64,000 nucleotides of DNA from Vesta saturnalis (GCA_036346205.1 JARFJB010001357.1:510001-574000), one strand, 5' to 3'; positions 1 to 11,760 are shown, counted from the first letter of the stretch. Numbers and translations are program-made. Notes: a model not told the origin generated them from the sequence alone.

Positions 1-180
1 ATAATTGGGAAATGTACACTGGCGCCATACAATAACATTCAGATCTTCCAAACGTTGGTGCAAGTGGCAAGTTTCGTGTTCAAATTGGCCAAAATAATTT
101 CGCAAAACACGTTTTTAAATATACTACGATAACTAGTTCAATAATCTTCATTTGCATTTCAAGTTGCATTCGACAAAAGA

Positions 181-562
181 GGAATACAAAATGTATTGGC
201 AGAGTACGTTCTAATAGGCTTCAAGGATGTAACTTTACAAATGATAAAGAGCTGACTAAAAAAGTCCAAGGAACTTTTGAAGTGCAAAGGACAACATTAG
301 AAGGAGTCGACCTTATTTGTGTAAAATGGTTTGACAAATAAGGCAAATAGCACATTTGCAGAAACACGTCCAGTAAAAAAGGTGAAGCGATGGGATTCAA
401 AAAGAAGATTGTCCTATCGTGGTTTTATTATATAATCAGTTTTTTTGATCTCATGAACTCATTGATACCTTTATACAGAACATCAATCAGAAGTACTAAA
501 TGGTACCTGAAAATCTATTTCCACATCATGGACCTTTGTGTAGTCAACGCATGGCTCCTTTA
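181..562 (+). pseudogene. piggyBac-like transposase, C-terminal relic
   Basis: Scattered frames read as the end of a piggyBac/PGBD-type transposase. Bases 342-430 give ETRPVKKVKRWDSKRRLSYR, and bases 448-558 give NSLIPLYRTSIRSTKWYLK followed by FHIMDLCVVNAWLL and a stop. In the family this corresponds to the basic stretch before the last catalytic Asp block and the K-W-Y/H-...-FH-x-D-x-x-VNAWxLY motif near the end of the DDE domain. The upstream part contains several stops, and no N-terminal half is visible to the left edge. It is a dead fragment. It could equally be the tail of a longer element that starts before the window. Confidence 0.6.
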
Positions 563-565
563 GAC

Positions 566-1150
566 TTGTGATTGCGAATTTTTTGTATGTAAAATCTATT
601 CTCTTTTACATTTTTGTATTTGTGAATATATTAGGTATATAAATAGTTACCAAAAATCGAGTGTACGCTAAATTATTTATTAAACAAATTAGTTCCAAAT
701 TCCAAATATCTCAAAAAATGATTTTTTTTTTAAAACTGATTGTGACATTCGAAAGAACAGGAAATTTTACAAAAAAAAGGGCTATAAAGTTATTCTTTAA
801 AATAATAAATATACCACTGACCTACTCTAAGGTTTCGAATATTTGTTTTATTGAATATAATTTAAAATTTAAATAATGTGATATATTTTAGGGTAAAAAA
901 TGGAACTCAAAGACCAATTTTAGTAAAATTAGTTTTAAAATTGTCATTTTTTAATAAATTGATTACAAAAGTCGGCCATATTGGATTAGCCATTTTCAAC
1001 TTTTATTTTTTTAACATTATATTCTTGTTTAGCGACCTCAAAAACCCCTACATTATTAATTTGGGCAAAATTACTTTAAAATTCGTTGAGATATTTCAAA
1101 TTTACCTTCAAAAACGGTGTTTATTGTTTAAACAATTAAAAAACAATTAG
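566..1150. other. AT-rich intergenic stretch, no gene seen
   Basis: Simple AT-rich sequence with T and A runs. The two open frames here (661-876 and 878-1150) lack a convincing start, have K/I/F/N composition driven by base content, and match no family I know. I see nothing functional. Confidence 0.5.
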
Positions 1151-1218
1151 CGCACAAATTTGAGTTTATACCGATACCGTCACTGCTCGATCTACCGTTC
1201 GAGAGAGCGAGCAGCGAC

Positions 1219-2392
1219 GTGCCACCTGCCGTCACCGTACAGAAGAGGAGGCGGCAAAAGAAGACGCGACCGCCACCGTTAGAAGGCATCACGCCTCCGC
1301 CGCCGCAGCCGCAACCGACAACGCCGAAGAAGAGGCCCGTCCTGGATCTACCAACCCCGACGACTTCGTGCTACAAAGGAAGAAGCCGAAGAAGACCCCG
1401 AAGGTTCGCCCGTCTACGCCGCCGCCCACGGTCAACGGATTCCAGGCCCTGGAACCCTACACCGACAGCCCTGCAGCAATGGAGCAGACGACGTAAGAGG
1501 ACGCCAGGGAGAAGGTGCCTCCGGTAATACTTCGTCAGAAGGAGAACTGGATCGCGTTCTCCCGAGAAATGGACCGACAGCGGATCGCCTTCACGAGGGC
1601 CAAGGCCTTCAGCGAGGGAATCCGGATTCAGCCTGCCTCACTTCAGGACCGAGACAGGCTGATTAGGTATATGGATAGGTGTGGTACTCCGTATCACACC
1701 TACCAGGCAAAGAGCGAGCGATTTGCCAAGGTAGTGATAACGCGGCGTGCCCGTAGAGCTATCCGAGGTCAACGTTAGCTCAGAGCTGAAAACGCAAGGT
1801 GTTAATGCTCTCTGTTTTTAGGATAAGCAGCAAGGACGCCCGATCCCCTCATGATGGTGGAGTTGCCGTCCGAGGACGACAGGAAGCAGATCCGGAGGTG
1901 CAGCACGTCGCCCGCCTTCGAGTCACCGTCGAGGATTTGCGGCGGAAATCCGGCATCGGACAGTGCCACCAGTGTCAAGGTTTCCGTCACGCACAGCGTT
2001 GCTGCAGGGCGGCAGCACGCTGTGTCAAGTGCGCCGGCGATCACCACAGCAGTGAATGCACTAAACCCCGTACAAACCGGGCAAAGTGTGTGAACTGCGG
2101 TGGGGACCACCGCCAGCTACAGGGATGCCCGAAGTTCCCTCGACCTCCGCAACGGAAGAAGACGGAAGTACAGCAGAGACCGAAGAGGACACCGCCGACG
2201 GCAGCGCCTTCTTCAACCCGGACCGGCGTCAGTTACGCCCGAGCGACAGCAGGCAAGGTTGAGAAGGGGAAGTACCGAGAACGGCTCCCGCCGCTGTGGT
2301 TACCCGCCTGCCAAACGCGCCGTAGGGTTCGACGCCATATTGGGCCTCCTCGGAGGTTTCGATATGGAGAAGGCCCTACCTGTCATCCGTAA
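1219..2392 (+). pseudogene. Jockey-type LINE ORF1 (gag-like), broken
   Basis: This is an RNA-binding gag-like protein of a non-LTR retrotransposon. An Arg/Pro-rich N-terminal region (1219-1500) is followed by a PRE_C2HC-type domain (1515-1778, including IQPASLQDRDRLIRYMDR and YHTYQAKSERFAKVVI). Three zinc knuckles follow at about 1955-2140: CHQCQGFRHAQRCC (C-x2-C-x4-H-x4-C), CVKCAGDHHSSEC (C-x2-C-x3-H-x4-C) and CVNCGGDHRQLQGC (C-x2-C-x3-H-x5-C). The knuckle region is GC-rich compared with its AT-rich surroundings, as is common for LINE ORFs. The frame changes at about 1500 and 1780, and there is a stop just before the PRE_C2HC part, so no intact protein is made. No endonuclease or reverse transcriptase follows: the sequence goes directly into a 3'-UTR-like region, so ORF2 has been lost. 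The order of domains and the knuckles are seen; assignment to the jockey group is inference from the family. Confidence 0.8.
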
Positions 2393-2504
2393 GGTGGCAG
2401 CGGCGATCGTTCAGGCGCAAACTGCGATGGACCTGTGGGGAGTGATCCTCACGCACGGAGCGAAGTCTGGTGCCCCAGATAAGTATATAGTATCGGCAAT
2501 TTAA

Positions 2505-3390
2505 TTTATTCTGTTCTGTTAAAACCGACAATGTTTCGCACAATTAACACATGTTTCTATATTTATTTCAGATACGAAGGGCATCAGCAACCAGCCACAA
2601 CCGAGCGACAACAGGACAGTCCACACAACATATTCCAACAACACCACATCTCCACAACACATCTTTTTCTTTTTTTTACGAACGACCAACAATGCAAAGC
2701 ACAACACTGTCAACAGGCAATCCATACGAACCACAACCCAACAACTCTACAACCCACGCGCTGAAGAGGAAGAAGATTCCTGAGCAGCGCACCACCAATA
2801 CAACAATGTACACATTTATTATTATATATAGTATTAAATGTGATATGTATTATTATAAAATGAATTGTTATATTTCTAAACATTTTAATAAACTTTGTTG
2901 AAACTGAAATTGCTCTCCAAACACACAGGGCAGTCCGAACCTCGGTTACGAACGTAAGCTCCTACCCAGCGTAAGTGTTTGTGATTTTTATTACAATCGC
3001 TTAATTTCCAAAAGAACCCAACTCAACGTTATTCATCGTTCCGGCTTCGTGATCTTCGCAGCATCGGAGTTAGATCTGTCGCTGCGTGCATACAGATAAC
3101 GCGAAGAAGCGATCAATAGAAGAGGATCTACAACTACAGCCGGATACACAGGGATTCCAGGACATAGTCGCCAACAGCAGGATCGTCGTCGGGTCAAGGT
3201 CAACGGTAATAGGTATCATTAATAAAAATATTTTAATTTAACTACTTTATTGTATTTCCTCCGTTTCGAATTGGGTCTCTGATTTCCAAGCCTTTTTTCC
3301 TCGGGGTGTGAGGCTGCACCTCGGCAGAGACCCGGCCTTTCGATAAACAGATTTTTAATTTTTTAATCCTCAAATTTCACAACCCTATTA
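2505..3390. other. 3' region of first LINE and unassigned GC-richer stretch
   Basis: Bases 2505-2900 look like a LINE 3' untranslated region. They contain a short hairpin at about 2760-2787 that is matched by one in the next LINE (see that entry) and end in AT-rich sequence with an AATAAA at about 2887. Bases 2900-3390 are GC-richer, contain no long frame, and end near AATAAA-like sequence at 3219. They may be the 5' untranslated region of the following LINE or another retroelement fragment. I cannot assign them. Confidence 0.4.
2760..2787 (+). other. LINE 3'-UTR hairpin, copy 1
   Basis: The sequence GCTGAAGAGGAAGAAGATTC continues with CTGAGCAG. AGGAA pairs with TTCCT around a GAAGA loop. 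The second LINE has the same block at 7454-7481 with AGGAG pairing to CTCCT. The fifth base pair changes from A-T to G-C and keeps pairing, which suggests a conserved RNA structure, possibly recognised by the LINE reverse transcriptase. Confidence 0.4.
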
Positions 3391-3405
3391 CTAACAACCG
3401 CCGAG

Positions 3406-4568
3406 ATGGTTAAGCAAGGTCGCCACCGAACTACTGTCAAAGTTGTGTCCCCTAACATCGTCGACACCCGTCCACCTAGACCTACACCACCACCTACACA
3501 CACAGCACACACCTACGCACACACTAGCCTTTCCACCACCATACTCACTCACACGTTCCCATTCAAACGCCTCTTCCATGTCCACCACATCCACACATTC
3601 CTACATTTCCACACGTTCTACCTCTTCCACAAAACCACCCAAACCCGCTCACACACACAAACCCGTTGTCTTACCTACACCTGTTCACACACACATACCC
3701 GCTCTCTTACCTACACCTTCCCCTGCCTTGACTCCTATATCCTATATATGCTTCCCCCAATTCTATACCCGTACGCTCCCAATCCTCGAGATATTGCATC
3801 CGCAATATCCCCAAATCCATTAAAACCCAAAAATCCCTTTCTAATTCCTTGAAATCCCTCAACCTTACCTGGTTGAACTTAACGTTCAACCACAACCAAA
3901 CCTGTCTCTTAGAGACCTCCTCTCCCTTTCCGGATGGTACGCAGCTTAGGCTGCGACACCACTTCGGCGACGCAACCGTTACCCTCATCCAACTCTCCGG
4001 TCCCCGCGTAGCTAACACTACTACAGCTCCCTCCGTTTCCTGCATGATTCGTCACGTAGATAAGGGCATCCTAGACCAAGAGATCCTCGATGCGATCGAT
4101 CTTCCGCAAGTGAAGAAGGCCGTTCGCATCACCTCAAGGCCACAAACACACCCACTTCCCTAGTCCTGCACGCAGGTGGAACATACCGCTGAGGAGTGTC
4201 CCACCCGGTCCATCCGCTGTCCTAACAACTGCGAGGGAGCACATCCCACCTACCCTTTCCAGTGCCGGAAACGGCAGGAACCTCCCAGTTCCTCGTCGAA
4301 GATGGCACCCCTTAACCCTATCCTGTCTGAGGAGTCCGACTCCGAAGACACGGCCCACGTTAAACCACCTCCCGACACCGAATCCCTTTCCATCAAGAAC
4401 TTCTTACAGGTCCTTACCCACTCCTTGAGCCAGATGTTCCCCCACCAGCGAGATAGAGTTATCCGAGCCTTAGACTCGCTATCCCGCAACTTCTTCCAAC
4501 GGAGGATCAGCACCTGCGTATCCGGTACGCGGATGAAGGTCGCCGTTATCCGCCAAACTAATCCTTAA
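3406..4568 (+). pseudogene. Jockey-type LINE ORF1, broken (second element)
   Basis: A Thr/His/Pro-rich low-complexity N-terminus (3406-3800) leads into a folded region around 3849-4140 (for example ILDQEILDAIDLPQVKKAVR). A cysteine-containing segment at about 4165-4270 (HTAEECPTRS, CPNNCEGAHPTYPFQC) resembles a degenerate zinc-knuckle region. A Ser/Asp-rich tail ends at 4568, eleven bases before the start of ORF2. Frames change at about 4160, so the protein is broken. The position directly upstream of an endonuclease-reverse transcriptase ORF and the cysteine pattern support a gag-like ORF1; the sequence itself is diverged. Confidence 0.55.
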
Positions 4569-4578
4569 CTCCTTCCCA

Positions 4579-5939
4579 ATGGATATCCTAGCAGGGACCA
4601 TTAATGCCAGGGGCGTGCGTCGGAAACACCCCTTAATCAAACACTTCCTACACTAATAATATCCATATCCTTTCGATAACGGAAACCAAACTCACATCAA
4701 GATGCACCCTTAATTTCAACACCTTTTACACCTATTCAAATAATAGCCAACATGGAACCTCCCTCTTAGTTAAAAATTGCTTCCCATCCACTCTCTTTCA
4801 ACTTCCAGCGCAACTGCAGCATCTTGAATGCGTTGCTGCGACGGTGCACATTCCCACTCCTATAATATTTATTTCCTACTACAACCCGCCTGGCCACAAC
4901 ACCCTCTCCGATTACCTTTTGATTTACGCCTCTAGCCTTCCAAATGCCGTTATCCTAGGTGATTTCAATGCCCGCCATACCCAATTTGGTGACACCGCAA
5001 CTAACGGCAACGGTAACAGGCTAACTTCCGCCCTCTTGCGAATCGTCAACAAACAGCCCACATACTTTGATCATTTAGGTGCCTCAATAGTCGACCACAT
5101 CATAGTTTCCGAACCAATAGCTCACTATTTCGATCGTGAGTGCTTTCTAGGCACCACGATCACATCTGATCACATACCCCTACTGGTCAGAACTTCATTT
5201 TGTCCAGCTACTCCCACACCTCCTCAATGCACAGTTATCTCCAATAACCTTCCCACACCCAATCTTCAAACGACCCAAGATCTCGAGAGAGCCATTACAG
5301 GACCTAACTTCCGTAATTTCGGAAGCGGTCGATACCTCTATACTATTAAAAAACATTGACATTTCCCACAAACCGCTCCCACAACACATTGTGAACTGGA
5401 TCAAAGAGAAAAGACGAATTAACCGTCAATTCTTGCGATCCAGGGATCCGGCTCTCAAGGCGGAATAAAATCGCCTCAACGCCTTAATCAGGCGAGAACC
5501 CAACAACTCCTGGTCCAAAGCCACCTCCCAACTAGATTATAGAAATGGTAAACTCTTCTGGCAACTGTTCGATAGACTGACCAGAAGAAAAGTAAATAAA
5601 CCCTAAATCACACCTTACCGACCTTCAGGGCAACCTAATCTCCTCAGACCAAGGAAAGGCCGATTTCTTTGGTCACCACTTTCAAACCATTTTCCAATCC
5701 CCAGATGATCCCCAGTTCGACAACCAGGTCAAGGCACTTCTCGAGGGTCGCCTTGAAGAGTTCCGCAACCTTAACATTCCTGAACCCCAACTCAATAACG
5801 TGAGTCCCCTGTATACCCCTATCACGCCCGACCAGGTCCACACGTATTTTAAAAAAGGAAAGAACTCAGCCCCAGGTTATGACGGCCTAAATAGGAAGAT
5901 CCTCCGGCACCTACCCGACCCAGCGCTCCGGCTACTATC

Positions 5940-6003
<64 letters not shown>

Positions 6004-7300
6004 AATACTTAACCCTCGGCCTCCACCATCATGATACCAAAATCCCATGCTGGCCTAACCTCACCCTCCTCCATCGACCCATTTCTCTCCTGAGTTGCCT
6101 CGGAAAATGCTTTGAGCAGATTCTAGCCAGGCAACTCAGGGACCACCTCGAATTCAACGACCTTCTTCCTAACAGCCAATTCGGCTTCCGTCCCAACCAA
6201 ACGTGTCACGATCCCTTGTTGAAGCTGCTTACCGAGACCACCAGAGCATTCAATCACAAGCAATGCAATCTGGCTGTGTTTTTGGACATTAAGCAAGCAT
6301 TTGACAGGGTCTGGCACGCCGGTCTCCTGCACAAGATCCGAAACCTAAACATTCCCGACCCCTTCTCCAACTCCTACTCTCTTACCTGACCAACCTGTCA
6401 GTTCGGGTCAAAGTAGGGAAAACCTTCTCAGATCCTTTCGAACCTACAGCAGGCGTACCGCTAGGTTCTGCCTTAGCCTCGATCCTCTACACTATCTTCG
6501 CATCCTATATACCCGAAGTAACTCAACCCGGGGTAGTCGTAGCGCAGCTTGCGATGACACCGTTTTCTGGGCGGTTAATCGGAACAGCGAAACGGCCTCC
6601 CGCATCATATCCAAAACCCTACGGAACTTCTCCAACTGGGCTAACCGGTGGAGAGTTTCCGTCAATCCTACCAAGATCCTCTTCCGCCATACTCATTACA
6701 CCGAAGATAAGTGCCCAAAGGTTGCCTACAGAAATGTGTCCCTAACTCTAAATCAGGAAAGACTCCCTCTCCAAGATGAAATCACCTACCTAGGAATCCT
6801 TTTCACACGAACCCTCAATCAGTGGTTGTCACCCCAAAACACACCGAGCTCCCATATATACAAATGTAAACCCCAAACACATTTACTCCATCGCTTCCTG
6901 TGAGCGCCGTATTTCCGACGCATACACCGGTTACCCTTCAGGTACCCTAATACCCTTACTATCCAACGCCCCAATATATCCTCAATCACACATAGAATCC
7001 AAAGCCTTCAGAAAAAGTTTACCCAAAAAAGAATTTTCGGCGATACCATCCCAACCAAAGAGATCCTTACCACTCCTTATAACTACCGCTTTCCCCAATT
7101 CCCACGAAGAAAACCCAAGTTCAAATTTAAACATCCACCCGCCATCCTCACACAACTCCTCGACGACCTCCCCGAGGAGATAGAAGAATCCCTTGACAAC
7201 ATCCCGTATGCCCTCCGCATCCCCACGTCTATTGGATGACGACCCCAGCAAGATACCGGCCAACGAATATAAGCACACCAACCACGCTACACACACCACA
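4579..7300 (+). pseudogene. Jockey-type LINE ORF2: endonuclease and reverse transcriptase, broken
   Basis: ORF2 of a non-LTR retrotransposon. It begins MDILAGTINARG at 4579. The apurinic-like endonuclease domain shows ITETKLT (about 4675), ILGDFNARHTQFG (about 4950-4990) and the catalytic SDHIPLLV (about 5167-5190). The reverse transcriptase shows KKGKNSAPGYDGLNRKIL (about 5850-5910), motif A FLDIKQAFDRVW (about 6280-6315) and motif C as CDDTVFW (about 6552-6572). Motif A resembles that of jockey-clade elements. A pure (TA)n array at 5942-6003 lies inside the reverse transcriptase, just before the segment IMIPKS. At least five frame changes or stops are visible (early stop at about 4655, and around 5360, 5460, 6010 and 6390). 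The element is dead. The 3' UTR runs to about 7580. Confidence 0.85.
5942..6003. repeat. (TA)n microsatellite inside reverse transcriptase
   Basis: A pure AT dinucleotide run of about 62 bases. It adds Ile-Tyr repeats in any frame and no stop. It separates two parts of the reverse transcriptase that should be nearly adjacent. Confidence 0.97.
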
Positions 7301-7580
7301 ACCACCATGCACACTTAACCCATTAACACATTCATTACTCAATAAAACCTAAATAATTTTTTCTTTTTTTTAAACCCAAAATAACCATATCTCATGATTG
7401 TACAACATACAATAACACCAAACACCGCAACACAACAACAAGGAATGACCAGGGCTGAAGAGGAGAAGGACTCCTGAACAGTCCACAAATAAGTAATATA
7501 AGCTAACAATAAGTAAATACTAACACATAAGCATGAGCAAACTAACAAAAAAAAAGAAAAAAAAATCTCCAAACACAACC
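7301..7580 (+). other. 3' UTR of second LINE with hairpin copy 2
   Basis: AT/AC-rich sequence after ORF2. Bases 7454-7481 contain GCTGAAGAGGAGAAGGACTC followed by CTGAACAG, matching the hairpin at 2760-2787 of the first LINE. It ends in an A-rich tail at about 7547-7566. Confidence 0.5.
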
Positions 7581-7945
7581 GAGCTCGTAGCGTAGTGGTG
7601 ATACGACCTGCTTTGCATTCGGGAGGTAATGGGTTCGATTCCCGTTACCGACTACCTTGTGTGAGGTTTTTTCAGGGGGTTTTCCTCATATACATGTAGC
7701 GACATGGTCACTGCGTATATGCACACCACGTGCGGCTACTTAGGCGAATGCTGGGGTAGTATTTTCCCCCTCAGAACCTTAATTCCGTTCATTCCGATCC
7801 TATCCTGACCACATCCATCCTTAATCCCACCATGTATACGTAATGTATGTTTGTATGCTGGGAATCCATGATTGTGGCAGGAGCTCGGAAAGTGCGAGCA
7901 GCCCGCCCTCCCCCTTGGGGAGGGAATGAAATACGTGCCTTTTTT
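7581..7945 (+). mobile_element. tRNA-derived SINE-like unit
   Basis: Bases 7581-7655 resemble a tRNA: an A-box-like TAGCGTAGTGGTGA at about 7588, then a B-box GGTTCGATTCC at about 7632-7642. An anticodon-arm-like segment could hold TGC (Ala). The acceptor ends do not pair well, and a non-tRNA body follows without a pol III T-run directly after the tRNA part, which is the usual structure of a SINE. It lies directly after the LINE A-rich tail. The downstream limit is uncertain; I place it before the CTTTTTTTCC run at about 7940. Confidence 0.55.
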
Positions 7946-8826
7946 TCCTTCTCCCCAAACACACTTTTACTTTTACTTTCACTTTTACTTTACGTATACC
8001 TACATTTTTACCAGTTGATTATCCTTAGACCTGTTACCTGCATTCTTCCGAATATTTATTTTACCCGTACTCTGATTATTAATCCTGCCAACCCCATTTT
8101 ATTCTACATCCGGATACCTGTACATGTTGTTTATTCCGCGATTTCTGCCAGTAATCCAGCCCTACATTATTGCTGTCCTATCCTTAAATTAGTGAGCAGA
8201 AAAACCGTTGCTAATATATTAATTTGGTGTAAGTACCCGAAGCATATATAACAACGCCTCAGTGTTGTTTCTTTACCAACGTGGGTTTCGGCTCCGAACG
8301 TAAAGTAAGCACACACCGCGAGCTATAACCTTCTTCTTCAGAGCGCTTCTATCGTAAAGAAAAACATCCCTTTCTCCTCTTCCTCCAGCTCCAGGGTACT
8401 TTTACCCCCGGGTTAGACACTCCCCGCTATAAGGGACCACCCTTGATAGCAATCCCATCCTCTCTCTCTCTTCTCTCTCCAACCAGAATAAAAATAAAAT
8501 TACAAAAAAAGAATCATATCATTCGACCACCACTGTCATCACCTGACTTATTTCACATACACCCACACACCAGTATTCATCACCCACGTTCATTCTAATT
8601 AAGTAAAACATTTTTTAATCTTTTAATCTTCTCCTTTCATTCACCATCATCCTGTACACTCCGATACCAAAACACCCATCATGTCCGAAAAATTCCATTA
8701 AAATTACCAAACTTTCACTTTCATGTCATTCAAAATAACTCTGTTAATAATTCCATTGATAACAAATCCTATTTAAAACCACACTTCCACGTGCAATCGA
8801 ATTGCACTTAACGATCAATTTATGTA
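7946..8826. other. Intergenic, no gene seen
   Basis: Pyrimidine-rich and AT-rich sequence with a TCTC run at about 8460-8480. No open frame with recognisable similarity. It may contain more SINE or LINE tail sequence. Confidence 0.4.
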
Positions 8827-8832
8827 ATTGGC
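8827..8832 (+). repeat. Polinton target-site duplication, left (ATTGGC)
   Basis: ATTGGC directly before the left TIR; the same six bases directly follow the right TIR at 20815-20820. Polintons/Mavericks make 6-bp target duplications on integration. Confidence 0.85.
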
Positions 8833-8872
8833 AGTAGTAATATAAGGCCGGAGCTACTCCACTTCAAGGTCA
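8833..8872 (+). promoter_or_regulatory. Polinton terminal block with TCAAGGTCA
   Basis: The element end contains the imperfect palindrome GGAGCTACTCC followed by TCAAGGTCA (8864-8872). Further TCAAGGTCA sites are at 8899-8907, 8977-8985, 10935-10943, 11007-11015 and 11065-11073. All are on the + strand here and mirrored in the right TIR. TCAAGGTCA is the consensus monomer site of FTZ-F1/ERR-type nuclear receptors. Use by a host receptor is inference. Confidence 0.35.
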
Positions 8873-10640
8873 CCCATGTAAATCTTATGGGATTTATTTC
8901 AAGGTCAAGTGAGTTTTCTCATTATGTCAGAACGCGCTCCACGCCTCAAGTATATAGAGGCCGGAGCTACTCCACTTCAAGGTCACGTCGCTCTCGTAAG
9001 CTATACATAAAAAGTAGGTCATGAGTTCATTGTTTAGTCTGCATGCAAAAATTGGAATGTTTGGGTAAAGGACTACCGCGTTATGATTTATTATGTATCT
9101 AATTATCAACGTGTGCGTACATGTAAACGAAAATTCTGCTATTAAGATACAATTTTTTTTCACATTTTTTTTAGTTTTGAGAAAAAAATTGGGACTGCTA
9201 TATTTTGCGCTGTTATTTGTTTAGGTTAAATACAAAATTCAGAATTTTTGACTTCAGGATTAAAAATGCTATGTAATTTTATAAATATCACATAAAACAA
9301 TTACAAAGAAAAGGTGAATAACATTACCTATTGAAATAGTGTAGTAAGCAATAATTTTATGTGTGAAATGTTTTAATGTAAATATACTCTTTTTTATCAA
9401 AGCAGTTTAATCGTTAAAGAATCAATTCATTGAAACAAGAAGAATGCGCGTTGTCTATGCTAAAAAGTAGACCAAGTCAAATGGGCTTATTAAATTGGGT
9501 CAATGTGAAATAATTTACTAAACTAAAAGTAGGTGTGTATTTAACAAGTTTAAACATGTTGTCACGACGATGTCATGAGTTCATTGAAGGTGAATACTCC
9601 ACTTCAAGCGAAAACGGACCAGAATTTGACAAAAATAAATTAAAAACCCTCCCTATTACGCCCTGTCGGTTTTTCGACGTATCTAACACATATATCAAAT
9701 TTGGGCAGCTATCCCAATGTAAATTATATAATATATGAATATTGATTTAATTTAAAATATTACGCTCCAAAATATAACTTAAATGGAATAATCATTAATT
9801 TAAAATTATATATGAATTGTTGTACTAATGTACATTTTTAATAGTATGTAGTTTCATTTTCAAATAATGAAATCAACAGTGTTACGTTAATTAATGGTTA
9901 CATAAAAATTATAAGAAATATAAGTAATATATTAATAAATGAGTAAAACTTGTAAAATGATAATGAACTGTATGGTTTAGATAAGATTGGAAAAACACTC
10001 GTAATCATATCTTGCATTGAAAAATGCTGACCATACAGATTCCTTTCTGTTGAAGTACATTTTATTCCTTATAGTACTGATTTTACAAGAAATTACATAT
10101 ATAATTTTTACATCGCGTTGGAACTAAAAAAAAATTGGTGGTCCTATTTTTTCTGTTTCAATTCATGAACTTTTTAATATAAATTTTGTTATCATTCTAA
10201 CACACATGCATCTACAAGTATAAATGGAAAGCAATTTAAGTAAGTCCTGCAGACATGCAACACACATTACACATTTCCTGACTATTTTGTATCATTTTCT
10301 TTCCCTTAAGTTTGCTTAATTTTTATGACAGTATTACAATTGGGAAACTAATAACTGATTGCACGCTCTAATCACACATTAATTTTAGTACTTCTGGTTA
10401 CCATTATTAATTCATTAATTTTATATTATACAATTATTCTTATACTGCCTCATCCCCCATTTATGTACGCACACACCTTTGTTATAAAAAAATATTCGTT
10501 ATCCTTTTCATAAATGTTATGTTAAAGCAAATACTTCCGATACTCAATTTATCTACATTTATTATAATTACTTAACCAATATTACATATAATTCTTATTT
10601 CTACATATTTACATACTACATATCTATATATTTGTACATC

Positions 10641-10835
10641 TCAGCCCCAAAATTCACAAAATTTTTTGATGCAGGCCAGTTCCTGTTCTAGCTTGCCTTC
10701 CTCTACCCGTGAGGTCTCCAACTCAATATTCAGCTGTGCTGTTCTTTTGCGGTTGCAAATGGGGCGGTGTTGGTGTCGGGGTCGGTAGAAATTTTCTTCA
10801 AAATCCCTGACGTAGACCTTCACCATTGTCTCCAT
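10641..10835 (-). CDS. Small TIR ORF, left copy (64 aa), frameshifted relative to right copy
   Basis: Starts METMVKVYVRDFEENF, the same as the right-TIR copy at 18814-19032. A one-base difference in the run TACC(C)GACCCC shifts the middle of the protein (residues about 18-28), after which the copies resume KRTAQLN...ETSRVEEGKLEQELACIK. The C-terminal part is charged and could form a coiled coil. I do not recognise the family. Presence of the start and frame in both TIR copies is the main argument that it codes. Confidence 0.35.
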   Translation of the reverse strand: METMVKVYVRDFEENFYRPRHQHRPICNRKRTAQLNIELETSRVEEGKLEQELACIKKFCEFWG

Positions 10836-11360
10836 TTGCTTTCCGGTACTGTGAAGAATACATACAAGAGTAATGTAAGGTCGGAGCTACTCCACTTTTC
10901 TACTATACTTTTCTACGAGTGTTTCTGATGTAGGTCAAGGTCATCGAACACATTGCATATATCGGTAGTAGTAGTAGTAGTAATGTAAGGTAGGAGCTAC
11001 TCCACTTCAAGGTCACGACGATCACGTAAGCTGAGCATAAAAGTAGGTCATGACTTTCAAAACTTCAAGGTCATTCAGAGGTCAACAAGAGTAACGACTC
11101 CATGTTAAAATGAGAGGGTCAGATCATAGCTGGTTATATCATAGCTAAAAATAGTCGGTTCATGTCCTCACTAAAAGGTGGTCGCGTTATAGCTAAAAAG
11201 TATAGTGACAGCATCATCGTTGAAAGTAGCTTATGCGCGTAACCAGATATGTGTGGTAATCAAAGAGATGGTTCATATCTGCACTAATGTAACATAGTGG
11301 GGTAGTTTAGAGTAACAATATAAGGAAATAGTGTAATGGGTAGTGAGTGTTGTGTAAAAC

Positions 11361-11699
11361 ATGTGGATGGCATACGCTCAAGAACAATGGATCAAAGCAA
11401 CTGACCTGAGAACAGCGGTGGAACGCTTGAAGCAAGAATTTTCGGCATTAGTATTCGATGCCGAACATGAGGCGGTTTACGGGCGAGGTGATTATAGTGA
11501 AGAGGAGTGTAACGTCCTAGCGAAAAGGTATGAAACAGGAGTAACGGTATGTGAAAAGTTTTTAAATTTAAAGAAAATATGTGAAAAATGTTTTGTAGAA
11601 GAACTAAAGGTTGTGCAATTGCATCAGTTTTGCCCAGATATAAAAAAATGGACAGCATCTCCTGATGGCAGCAGTTATTCATCATCAGATGCAGATTAG
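11361..11699 (+). CDS. Polinton TIR ORF of unknown function (112 aa), left copy
   Basis: ATG-initiated frame MWMAYAQEQWIKATDLRTAV with four Cys residues (ECNVL, VTVCEKF, KKICEKC) in the middle and an acidic Ser tail (SSYSSSDAD). No transmembrane segment. The right TIR copy (about 17936-18290, minus strand) has an 8-base deletion near codons 23-26 and is frameshifted, so only this copy is open. I do not recognise a family. It lies about 60 bases upstream of the (TA)n array and on the same strand as the next ORF. Confidence 0.5.
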   Translation: MWMAYAQEQWIKATDLRTAVERLKQEFSALVFDAEHEAVYGRGDYSEEECNVLAKRYETGVTVCEKFLNLKKICEKCFVEELKVVQLHQFCPDIKKWTASPDGSSYSSSDAD

Positions 11700-11757
11700 C
11701 CTACTGATGCAATTCTCAAAGCACACTCTCCCCTCTACCATTAAAATCGTGATGCAG

Positions 11758-11760
<3 letters not shown>

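Noticed and set aside
661..1150. Two open frames of 71 and 90 codons
   Set aside because: Non-ATG or weak starts, AT-driven composition, no family similarity.
7581..7655. Functional tRNA-Ala gene
   Set aside because: A- and B-boxes are present, but the acceptor ends do not pair and a SINE-like body follows.
9535..9738. 67-codon frame mirrored at 19911-20114 in the other TIR
   Set aside because: Starts with GTG, and conservation follows from the TIRs being copies of each other. No motif supports a protein.
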